From positions 1 through 21,630 of the IMG/VR virus record IMGVR_UViG_3300025300_000113: 21,630 nucleotides of DNA; one strand, 5' to 3'. Of the stretch, positions 1-6,010 are shown one piece after another; the first letter of the stretch is position 1, and each line of letters begins with the position of its first letter. The stretch is from a virus. The translations under genes were made by a program, and so were the position numbers. Under the pieces are notes generated by a model. It did no database searches. It was not told the origin of the DNA and saw only the letters and a program-made list of their open reading frames with translations.

Positions 1-1150
1 GGTCACGGCTTGTTGGCGTGGGGAGCATCCTCGCCGCCAATGCCAGCGGTGGCGTGGCGACCTTGCCGGCGGCGTGTCTCGCCAGCCATGACTCCTCGTC
101 CTCGTCGGTGGTCTTGCCAGCCCTCGGAGTTGGGAACATCTTGGCCGCATGGTGTAGGTGTATCTGCTGCTTCGAACCTTGCCAACTCGGTTGATGCGGC
201 GATGAACCGCCACTCTTTGGGTCATTGTAGGCATCCGGCGTAGGCCACATCTTGACCGTCTTGGACAAGCCTTCTCCCTTCCCGGTGTTCGGGTTGGTGC
301 CAGGCCTCTCGGTGCTAGTGGGCGTGGGCCACATAGCGGCGGCGGCACCTAGACCGATCTGATGACCCTTGGCTAATTCGCTTAGTGCTGTTTCCGCACT
401 GATGCCGCTATGGGTGCCACCACTGGACGCATTGGGCGTGGGCCAACGATTCACGAAGTCGGGCAGGCTCACCGAGTGCATGGAGTCATCAGATTGCTGC
501 GAGGACTCCAGATTCCCCGTGTAAACATCCGCCGAGGTCGGCGTTGGGATATGCCATTTATCCACTTCGGTTGCCAACTGACGCTGGTTGCACCCTCGCC
601 TCGTATCCCTCGTATTGGGGGTAGGCCACAAGCCACCACCGTTTGCGGAGGTGCGGTGCGCCTGCGTTGGAAGCGGAAACAACTCGCCAGACCGCGTCAT
701 ACCCTGCGTCGGCCAACTCTCCGACCACGGTGCCCCCATATGGTGGCCGTCCATCAGATCCCACAAGGATGCCTGGGACGTTCTCCAGGATGACGATTCC
801 TGGTCCCACTTCCCCAATGATTCGGAGCGTGTCGGGCCAGAGATCTCGATCATCGGAAAGCCCTCTGGCAATCTTTCGTAGCCCCGCGTTTGAGTGAGGT
901 TGGCAGGGGAAGCCAGCTGACAAAATATCCACTCGTCCACGCCAGGGTCGCCCGTCGAATGACTTGATGTCATCCCAGATGGGAGCGTCATCGAGAAATC
1001 CATCGACTTGACGCTGGCGGATGACTTGCTGGCAGTACTTGTCCCACTCGACGTAGCAGACTGTCCTGGTTTGGATACCGGCGAGTCGGAGCCCGAGGCT
1101 GAATCCACCATATCCACTGAACAGATTGAGTTCGGTATATGTATCCACAT
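1..1150 (-). CDS. Overprinted ORF covering the methyltransferase and continuing as a WPTP-repeat protein (partial, 3' end off the window)
   Basis: This minus-strand frame is open from an ATG at 1150 to the left edge (383 codons, no stop). It is shifted by one base from the methyltransferase ORF and contains all of it. Residues 1-~100 are rich in Ser, Thr, Gly and Pro and look like a frame shadow. From about 853 downward it becomes distinctive: SSSWRTSQ, then SWPTQGMTRSGELFPLPT. Below position 631 there is a series of W/F/L-P-T-P motifs (about 628, 556, 445, 331, 247, 137 and 25, plus a weaker ATPP near 58). As I recall, phage-encoded proteins near cytosine methylases, or the C-terminal parts of such methylases, carry repeated (L/W)PTP(T/N)xxD motifs of unknown role. 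The part below 558 has no competing minus-strand gene and is probably truly coding. The start is unsure: ATG 1150 lies 4 nt after AGGAG, and ATG 1003 or 853 are alternatives. A frameshifted single methyltransferase is the main rival reading. Confidence 0.6.
   Translation of the reverse strand, partial: MWIHIPNSICSVDMVDSASGSDSPVSKPGQSATSSGTSTASKSSASVKSMDFSMTLPSGMTSSHSTGDPGVDEWIFCQLASPANLTQTRGYERLPEGFPMIEISGPTRSESLGKWDQESSSWRTSQASLWDLMDGHHMGAPWSESWPTQGMTRSGELFPLPTQAHRTSANGGGLWPTPNTRDTRRGCNQRQLATEVDKWHIPTPTSADVYTGNLESSQQSDDSMHSVSLPDFVNRWPTPNASSGGTHSGISAETALSELAKGHQIGLGAAAAMWPTPTSTERPGTNPNTGKGEGLSKTVKMWPTPDAYNDPKSGGSSPHQPSWQGSKQQIHLHHAAKMFPTPRAGKTTDEDEESWLARHAAGKVATPPLALAARMLPTPTSRD
558..1148 (-). 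CDS. C5-cytosine DNA methyltransferase, catalytic domain only
   Basis: This 196-residue protein would transfer a methyl group from S-adenosylmethionine to carbon 5 of cytosine in DNA. Motif I (LNLFSGYGGFSLGL, residues 7-20) binds the cofactor. Motif IV, GFPCQPHSNAG, carries the nucleophile Cys82. Motif VI is ENV (122-124), and the motif VIII region, GAPHLRKRWWLVA, is at 163-175. The frame stops soon after motif VIII, so the target-recognition domain and motifs IX-X are missing. Full C5 methylases are usually over 300 residues. The start is a GTG placed 6 nt after AGGAG, which overlaps the stop of the upstream zinc-ribbon gene; the next gene upstream ends 9 nt away. A second frame is open through the entire gene and continues beyond it, so the missing part may be supplied from that frame, or the enzyme may be a short or inactive form. 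Phages use such enzymes to evade restriction or mark their DNA. Confidence 0.85.
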   Translation of the reverse strand: MDTYTELNLFSGYGGFSLGLRLAGIQTRTVCYVEWDKYCQQVIRQRQVDGFLDDAPIWDDIKSFDGRPWRGRVDILSAGFPCQPHSNAGLRKIARGLSDDRDLWPDTLRIIGEVGPGIVILENVPGILVGSDGRPPYGGTVVGELADAGYDAVWRVVSASNAGAPHLRKRWWLVAYPQYEGYEARVQPASVGNRSG

Positions 1151-1157
1151 AGTTCTC

Positions 1158-1322
1158 CTAGAACCCCGGTAGCCGGGGCCGATCTTCCAGGCTGGCAACA
1201 ACATCCATGGGGGCTGGCTCTGAATGCCCACATGGGCAGAGCAGGGTGAAGACCGGTGGTTCATGTGGGTCAGGGCGCAGCATCTCCGCTGCCATCGGTT
1301 CATCACAATCAGGACATCTCAT
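1158..1322 (-). CDS. Small zinc-ribbon protein
   Basis: This 54-residue protein has two cysteine pairs, CPDC near the N terminus and CPCGH about 24 residues later, the layout of a zinc ribbon. The second of two tandem ATGs is chosen because GGGGAG lies 6 nt upstream of it; the first ATG (1325) would be only 3 nt away. A longer in-frame extension to 1424 crosses a hairpin and a repeat cluster and looks untranslated. The gene's TAG stop lies in the Shine-Dalgarno region of the methyltransferase, so the two are probably co-transcribed and coupled. Function unknown; small zinc ribbons in phages often bind nucleic acid or proteins. Confidence 0.6.
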   Translation of the reverse strand: MRCPDCDEPMAAEMLRPDPHEPPVFTLLCPCGHSEPAPMDVVASLEDRPRLPGF

Positions 1323-1346
1323 CATTATCTCCCCGGCATTACAGGC

Positions 1347-1376
1347 TGGTTCTCTCCCCCCGTAGGGGGGAGAACC
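1347..1376. other. GC-rich hairpin upstream of the zinc-ribbon gene
   Basis: Six C and six G flank a 3-nt loop (GTA). The stem extends through CT/AG and, past a 2-nt bulge, through GGTT/AACC. It lies between the ATPase stop and the start of the zinc-ribbon gene. No T-run follows on either strand, so a classical intrinsic terminator is unlikely. It may protect or pause the transcript. Confidence 0.5.
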
Positions 1377-1383
1377 TGTAATG

Positions 1384-1426
1384 GTACAAGTAATAGTACA
1401 AGTTTTTGTTGTAACGCAGTACAAGT
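1384..1426. repeat. Three copies of an 8-bp GTACAAGT repeat
   Basis: GTACAAGT occurs at 1384-1391, 1396-1403 and 1419-1426 in the gap between the ATPase gene and the zinc-ribbon gene. Exact repeats this close together in a short intergenic gap suggest a protein-binding site controlling the methyltransferase end of the cluster. GTAACGCA also occurs in the spacer and again just inside the ATPase gene. No clear promoter hexamers were identified beside them. Confidence 0.45.
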
Positions 1427-1430
1427 GCTA

Positions 1431-2654
1431 TTACACATCTTGCTTGTAACGCAATCCCCATCCGTGCCCATCCACCAGGGCAACAGACCGGAACAGATCC
1501 TTCTTCCGGTTGATGGTTCCCCGGACACTGTTCTCACTCACCTGGAGCATCTCAGCTATGTCCTTGACGTTCTTGGCTCCGTCTTTCAGGGAAGCTGTTA
1601 TGCGCTCCAGCAGTGGCAGGGTTCCCGATAGGTCAGGGTGGTCGGCAAGGTCAACCCGCCTGAATGTGACGTTGCCGTCAGCGAACTCCATTTCCAGGCC
1701 TATGTCCTTGAGTCTAGCGGCGTTGTTCGATTTGGTATGCTTGATCCCGAGGACGAAGCGGGGGTCGCCAGGGTCACGGGCACTGGCGATCCTGAAATTC
1801 GCACGGGGCATATTCCGCCAGAATATGGACCCGAATGGCTCGTTGTCCTTACCGAACTTCGCCACATGAGCGATGGTGAGCGTTGTCACTCTGAGAGATC
1901 TCAATGCCCGGAAGTACGCCGAGGTCATGTCGGAAGATTCCACCTCGGATACCGCCGGGGCGGCTGAGTCTACGATAACGAACTGTATGCCCTTGTCCAA
2001 ACAGTGGCGGTGGATGGTCTCGATGTCCGAGGCTAAAGTCCCGGAGCAATAGCGGTAATAGATATTCTCCGGGATGGGTATCCCCATGCCGCCGGTTATC
2101 ATGTTGAGTCTTTCCCATGCCGTGTCTTCATCGGTTTCCCAGTCCAGTAGCAGGACGGGTCCGGGCTCTGGCGTGAAGCCGTTGTGGTTGGTGCCGGTGG
2201 CAACCAGCACCGCCAGGTACTGACTAAGTAAACTCTTACCACTGTCGCCCTCACCGAAGAACAGGCTGGCCTGCTTCTCTTGGATGAGGTTCCCCACCCG
2301 GTACTGTAACGATTCAGGAGCCGGGTGATTGGCGAGGTGTACCAGAGGTTCCCCTTCGCGATAACCCTCCAGCACCCTGACGCAGGCTTGCTCTACTATC
2401 CCGTCCCAATCACCCCCTTGGGCTCGGCTGTTGAGGTAGGTTGCAAGGGTGCGCCTCGCGCTGGTCGAGGTGAGGTTCAGCCTCGCCTGGTGGAGGTGCC
2501 CTCGGTGCCCCGGCACACTACTGCTGATCGTGATCTCGCCAGTCACGGTATGTTTGGAGTCCTCGGTGAGGCGGTCAAGCCTCACCGAGATCTGCTCCTC
2601 TTCCCATTCGAGCTTGAATACCCCGCCGGTATGGGCCATAGTTGGGATGCTCAT
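1431..2654 (-). CDS. RepA/RecA-fold AAA ATPase with C-terminal winged helix (replication helicase-like)
   Basis: This 407-residue ATPase shows a Walker A motif GEGDSGKS (residues 134-141), the acidic strand LLLDWETDED (168-177) and a Walker B-like FVIVDS (225-230). A sensor-like segment, AHVAKFGKDNEPFGSIFWRN (262-281), follows. These are features of the AAA_25/RepA group of hexameric helicase-like ATPases. Residues ~360-390 (KNVKDIAEMLQVSENSVRGT) fit a helix-turn-helix, followed by a short C-terminal strand, as in a winged-helix tail that could bind DNA. The ~110 residues before Walker A are unassigned. The ATG overlaps the upstream gene's stop (ATGA, 2651-2654), so translation is probably coupled. 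An ATG at residue 6 is an alternative start. The likely role is loading or unwinding at the phage origin, inferred from fold and neighbours. Confidence 0.75.
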   Translation of the reverse strand: MSIPTMAHTGGVFKLEWEEEQISVRLDRLTEDSKHTVTGEITISSSVPGHRGHLHQARLNLTSTSARRTLATYLNSRAQGGDWDGIVEQACVRVLEGYREGEPLVHLANHPAPESLQYRVGNLIQEKQASLFFGEGDSGKSLLSQYLAVLVATGTNHNGFTPEPGPVLLLDWETDEDTAWERLNMITGGMGIPIPENIYYRYCSGTLASDIETIHRHCLDKGIQFVIVDSAAPAVSEVESSDMTSAYFRALRSLRVTTLTIAHVAKFGKDNEPFGSIFWRNMPRANFRIASARDPGDPRFVLGIKHTKSNNAARLKDIGLEMEFADGNVTFRRVDLADHPDLSGTLPLLERITASLKDGAKNVKDIAEMLQVSENSVRGTINRKKDLFRSVALVDGHGWGLRYKQDV

Positions 2655-2905
2655 ATGTCTATGACCCTACGGACCGGCCTTGCAGGTTGTGCCGGTGGCG
2701 GAGTCCGTTCAGGGGGAGCAGGGAAGGGGGAACCACCCTGCCCCACCTGAAGGTCTTGAAGGGCCGAAACGATAGCGTGCATGGCATCGATGAACGCCTG
2801 GTCTCGGCCTGATACATAGCCTGGACTCGGGTATCTTGTTAATCCCTGTTCGTAGTAAGCGTCACGGTAGGTGTCGCTTACCGGAAAATCGATCATGTCC
2901 TCCAC
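2651..2905 (-). CDS. Short hypothetical protein with proline-rich tail
   Basis: This protein of about 84 residues has an acidic N-terminal part and a C-terminal third rich in proline and ending in basic residues (RPVRRVIDI). I do not recognise a family. The start is uncertain. A GTG at 2905 has GGGAGG about 7 nt upstream and is preferred. A GTG at 2911 lies too close to that site, and the first ATG (2896) has GGAGG only 2 nt away. It lies 16 nt after the annealase-like gene and overlaps the ATPase start by four bases. The tight packing makes it a likely real member of the replication operon. Confidence 0.6.
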   Translation of the reverse strand: MEDMIDFPVSDTYRDAYYEQGLTRYPSPGYVSGRDQAFIDAMHAIVSALQDLQVGQGGSPFPAPPERTPPPAQPARPVRRVIDI

Positions 2906-2921
2906 AATCACCCCTCCCTCT

Positions 2922-3821
2922 TTACGTTGTCAGCAATTCCATCGCTGCAACTATGTCTTTCGGAGTCAGTTTCGACCAGGTACGTCCCTCAAAGTTGCCT
3001 TTCAGCCATTCGTTAGCTCCCTCACTACCGATGACTTGCTGGTAGGTGGTCGCGAACAGGTCTTTATGGGCCGGTGCGAAATAGCACCCACCCCCTTCCT
3101 CGATGGGGTGCCATGCCTGGACTACGCCGTACTTACTCATGTTCAGTGTCCACTCCACCTCGTCGTGCAGCGGGCACCCACCCAGTTCACCTTGGTCTGG
3201 TATCTCGCGGGGCTCATCGTCCTTGGGTGCTGGCGGTGCCGGTGGAGGACCGGCTGGCCTCGGCAGGGTGGTTACCGCTTCTACCGGGGCTTCGATCAAC
3301 TCGCCGGTCAATATGTCTACACCACCGGTTTGTACGTTGGGTATGCTATCGGTCTCCGATTCATCGATCCAGCCCAAGCCGCAGAAAGAAAGGGTTGCCC
3401 GCCGTTTGGCCTTGGTCTCGGCCTTCATCGTGGCGTTGGCCTTGGCTTCGCCCTTGAGTCCTGCCAGTGGGACGGCCCCGGTGGATTCCTCGGTGCGACC
3501 GCCCTTGCTGGCGACCGCCCTTACCACATAGACATCATCGATCAACTGTACATCGGTGATGGTTCTGCTGATGCCCCGCTTCTCACTGAGTTGGTCGGTG
3601 CATTCCTTCTTCGCATAGAGGGTTAACTTCCCACTTAGCGTGATGTAATCGAATGGTTTGGTCAGGTAGTTCAGCCCAAGGCTTTCGCAAGTCTTCATGT
3701 AATATGCCAGCCGGTCGGTGGCACTCAGTTTGGATAGATCCCCTTGAACGAGGATGGTCTCCAGGGTTTCCGCTGTGATCTCGGATATGTCTTGTTCGTG
3801 CGTTTGTACTATCGATGTCAT
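2922..3821 (-). CDS. Redbeta/RecT-like single-strand annealing protein (tentative)
   Basis: This 299-residue protein contains the segment ESLGLNYLTKPFDYI followed by KLTLYAKKECTDQL. That resembles the N-terminal core of Redbeta/RecT annealases, where a GLNPxTK-type stretch precedes the ligand-binding strands. A later basic helix, MKAETKAKRRATLSFCGLGW, also fits. A proline-rich linker (about residues 187-205) leads to a C-terminal region with CPLHDEVEW and GGGCYF that may bind zinc. Such proteins pair complementary single strands during phage recombination. The next gene downstream in coordinate terms but upstream in transcription is a PD-(D/E)XK nuclease, the usual exonuclease partner. Start: the ATG at 3821 has GAGGAG 5 nt upstream, better than the ATG at 3836, which overlaps that site. 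The family call is by eye and could be a related but uncharacterised phage family. Confidence 0.5.
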   Translation of the reverse strand: MTSIVQTHEQDISEITAETLETILVQGDLSKLSATDRLAYYMKTCESLGLNYLTKPFDYITLSGKLTLYAKKECTDQLSEKRGISRTITDVQLIDDVYVVRAVASKGGRTEESTGAVPLAGLKGEAKANATMKAETKAKRRATLSFCGLGWIDESETDSIPNVQTGGVDILTGELIEAPVEAVTTLPRPAGPPPAPPAPKDDEPREIPDQGELGGCPLHDEVEWTLNMSKYGVVQAWHPIEEGGGCYFAPAHKDLFATTYQQVIGSEGANEWLKGNFEGRTWSKLTPKDIVAAMELLTT

Positions 3822-3860
3822 TCCATCTCCTCTCAATGTGTGCCTGGATTTTATCTTGGG

Positions 3861-4736
3861 TTACTCGCCTGTAGTCAAGGCCTCTACGCCACCAGTTGTT
3901 GCGTCTTTGAGTTCTCGCATCCCTTTGCCCAGGTGGTAAGCGTGGAGGAACGTACTCCAAACAACGTCTATGTCAGGCATCACCCCGACATGGTAAGGCG
4001 GCCCATCGAACACCTCTTCCTGGGGAAGCTGGACGATGTAAGCTAGGTCTGGCTTCAAGCCGGTGACCATGCGTAGCAACTGGCAGTAGGCTGCGAGTTG
4101 AAGATACATCTCTGGGTAGATCCCCTTCGACCTCTTCCAATCCCACAAAATTAACTGGCCCTTTTCGTTATAGCCGATGCCATCGATGGTCCCGGCGATG
4201 GCGAGATGCGGATGCCACACGGTGTACTCGGTAGCCACCGGCGTGATGCCGTAGTCCCGTAGCCACTGGGATGCGCCCTCGATGGCTGGCTGAAGGTCTG
4301 GGTTGATCTCCACCAGTGGCACCATAGCCCCTTCCTCAAGGATCTGATGCAGCAACGCATGGCCCTCGGTGCCCAGGTCGGCGGGGATGGACGAGGTAGC
4401 TGCGACTAATCCTTCGACCTCTTTGCGGAGGCCAAGCAAGGCATCTTCGTTGACCGCTAATTCTTGAAGGTAGTCGGCTTGGTCGATGTAGGTCTTGAGC
4501 CAGCCTCCGGGCTTGACGGCTGATTTCTTCTTGTCGGTGTACTCGCCGAATATCACATCGTTGTTGATGCGTTTGGCCCAGTTGATGAGTGCTGGCTTCG
4601 GCACCCCTTCGCCGAGGACCGTGGTCACTCGCCTGTACAGTTCGCCATCGATGGTGTAAGAGTACCGGTCTCCACCGGGCGCACCCGGCGGGATGACGAT
4701 AGCCTCGGCGTACTCTGGCAATCGTTGTATGTCCAT
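3861..4736 (-). CDS. PD-(D/E)XK nuclease, RecB/Cas4-like exonuclease
   Basis: This 291-residue protein has the core of the PD-(D/E)XK superfamily. GTEGHALLHQ (about residues 122-131) fits the first helix, and a Glu in TEYTVWHP lies near 170. AGTIDGIGY carries the metal-binding Asp (about 185), and ILWDWKRSKG holds the D-x-K pair (about 199 and 201). YLQLAAYCQLL (about 211-221) is the Q-Y helix typical of RecB/Cas4-type exonucleases. It probably resects DNA ends to give single strands for the neighbouring annealase-like protein. The chosen ATG (4736) shares its A with the TGA stop of the upstream gene and follows AGGAG by 3 nt; the ATG at 4739 is an alternative. All catalytic residues expected for the fold are present. 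Confidence 0.8.
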   Translation of the reverse strand: MDIQRLPEYAEAIVIPPGAPGGDRYSYTIDGELYRRVTTVLGEGVPKPALINWAKRINNDVIFGEYTDKKKSAVKPGGWLKTYIDQADYLQELAVNEDALLGLRKEVEGLVAATSSIPADLGTEGHALLHQILEEGAMVPLVEINPDLQPAIEGASQWLRDYGITPVATEYTVWHPHLAIAGTIDGIGYNEKGQLILWDWKRSKGIYPEMYLQLAAYCQLLRMVTGLKPDLAYIVQLPQEEVFDGPPYHVGVMPDIDVVWSTFLHAYHLGKGMRELKDATTGGVEALTTGE

Positions 4737-4960
4737 CATCTCCTCTCTAGTTGTGGTTCCTCGCCGGTGCCGCAGCACCTGGGGCAAGGAACCTCGACGT
4801 TATATATATAGTGGTTGATCGAATCGGCTATCATCTGTACCTTGCCACCGGCATCGTGGATGGAAGCCACGCTCACGGCCCCGCATCCATCGCACCAATC
4901 ACATAGGACCGGCTCCGATGGCTGATAGTGGTTGGATTCACCTCCTAGTGCATAGCTCAT
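4736..4960 (-). CDS. Small zinc-binding protein (DnaJ-type CxxCxG motifs)
   Basis: This 74-residue protein has two cysteine-glycine motifs, CDWCDGCG near residue 20 and CPRCCGTG near residue 59, like the CxxCxGxG zinc-binding repeats of DnaJ and of many phage mini-proteins. The C terminus (EEPQLERR) overlaps the Shine-Dalgarno and start of the nuclease gene, and its ATG overlaps the upstream gene's stop region by four bases. GGGAG lies 5 nt before the start. The tight coupling to the nuclease suggests a role with it, but function is unknown. Confidence 0.65.
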   Translation of the reverse strand: MSYALGGESNHYQPSEPVLCDWCDGCGAVSVASIHDAGGKVQMIADSINHYIYNVEVPCPRCCGTGEEPQLERR

Positions 4961-5268
4961 GCAGTCTCCCTATCTGGCATACGCTGGACCGCCACCTCTC
5001 CCCTGGTGGTATGGCGGCACCGGAACACCTTGCATCGGTCATCGAGGTACTGGAACCGCTTGACCAGGGAGGTCAGGGTGCAGATCCGTTTCTTGGTTTT
5101 CCCCGGCTTGGGATCGCGGTAGCACTCGAAGCCCTCATGCTCCAGCACGATAGCCTGCCCCACCTCCATCGTCTTTATAGCCTCCGCTTGAGGCGTTGTG
5201 TTGTAGGGCATACTGGGGTGTGCATGGGTGATCCGGTCAAACTCCGCTATCGTGATTTCACGCATCAT
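4957..5268 (-). CDS. Hypothetical protein, 103 residues
   Basis: I do not recognise a family. The protein is mixed alpha/beta in appearance, with a basic central segment (PKPGKTKKRICTLTSLVKRF) and a Cys pair (KVFRCRH). The region after residue 35 (GQAIVLEHEGFECYR) looks like a small beta domain. The start has AAGGAG about 9 nt upstream; a second ATG follows directly at 5265. The gene overlaps its upstream neighbour by 11 nt and its downstream neighbour by 4 nt, as expected for genes within one operon. Confidence 0.6.
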   Translation of the reverse strand: MMREITIAEFDRITHAHPSMPYNTTPQAEAIKTMEVGQAIVLEHEGFECYRDPKPGKTKKRICTLTSLVKRFQYLDDRCKVFRCRHTTRGEVAVQRMPDRETA

Positions 5269-5548
5269 TGGTATGTTCTCCTTCGGGCAGCATCTGCCTC
5301 GCCATGTCTGGCATCGACAGCCTTATGTACTCCTTAAATTCTTCCTCGTCCCTGGCTATACTCTTGACAACCACGACTTTAGTGGTCTGAATCGCAGACT
5401 GGGTGGACTCATGCCTGGTTACCGCTGACAGGACCGATTGAGCGATCCTTGCTCGACTGACAGATGCAGGATCATCAGCACCGCCCTTGAAATAATCTAG
5501 CAACACTCCGCGACTCCGGGTAAATAGTTCTTCCCACTCGGTATCCAT
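5258..5548 (-). CDS. Hypothetical protein, 96 residues, first gene after the repeat array
   Basis: This is an acidic, apparently helical protein without a family I recognise. GGAGGGAG lies just upstream of the ATG. It is the first gene leftward of the repeat array at 5562-5969, so transcripts for the replication and recombination genes may begin within or beyond that array. I found no convincing -35/-10 pair immediately upstream. Its role is unknown. Confidence 0.6.
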   Translation of the reverse strand: MDTEWEELFTRSRGVLLDYFKGGADDPASVSRARIAQSVLSAVTRHESTQSAIQTTKVVVVKSIARDEEEFKEYIRLSMPDMARQMLPEGEHTNDA

Positions 5549-5561
5549 GTTCTCCCTCCGA

Positions 5562-5969
5562 TTCTTTTTCTAAGGTGTTCACTTAAGATCAACTTACCGG
5601 ACGCAACCATACAGGACGGCATAAAACATTACGCTATCGATTCTCTGGACGTTCACTTCAAATCAACTTACCGGACGCCACCACAGAGTACTGTACAACA
5701 CAGTACGCTATCAATTCTCTGGACGTTTACTTAAAATCAAATGGCACCAAAACACATGACAAAACGTAACCCCACGACACCCCACGGGACTGGACGGTAT
5801 CAATTCTCTGGGTGTTCACTTCAAATCAACGTACCGAACGCAACGCCTACTTAACCGAACTAAACAAAATCAATTCTCTGGATGATTACTTCAAATCAAC
5901 TAACAATACTGGACCGGGCAGAACTATACCAGACACAATCAATTCTCTGGACGTTCACTTCAAATCATT
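5562..5969. repeat. Array of degenerate ~32-bp repeats at 69-89 bp spacing (iteron-like)
   Basis: Five clear copies begin at 5636, 5710, 5799, 5869 and 5938, with a decayed copy at about 5562. The plus-strand consensus starts ATCAATTCTCTGG and continues ACGTTCACTTCAAATCAAC. Copies differ by one to about five substitutions. Periods are 74, 74, 89, 70 and 69 bp, not multiples of three overall, so the array does not encode a repeated peptide. The gaps are partly related to each other: ACCGGACGC and ACGCTATC recur. The plus strand is rich in A and C and poor in G. There is also a 7-bp inverted repeat (GTACTGT/ACAGTAC) at 5688-5706. The array fills the gene-free gap 5549-6010. It may be an iteron-type origin, a multi-copy binding site or a structured RNA; no function is shown. 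Confidence 0.8.
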
Positions 5970-6010
5970 CAACGCCACAGGACGGCACAAAACACAACTG
6001 TACGGATCAA

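Noticed and set aside
617-660. Simple sequencing frameshift at the C homopolymer in the methyltransferase
   Set aside because: Not excluded, but both frames look family-like for well over 100 nt on the upstream side of that point, which one indel does not explain. Kept as the main alternative explanation.
1347-1376. Intrinsic transcription terminator
   Set aside because: The stem is strong but no T-run follows it on either strand.
2871-3626. 251-codon plus-strand open frame
   Set aside because: Antisense to the annealase-like gene and the end of its neighbour; no recognisable motif or start signal.
5562-6010. CRISPR array
   Set aside because: Repeats differ from each other by several substitutions, gap lengths vary from about 37 to 57 bp, and the gaps share sequence. 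No convincing cas gene is present.
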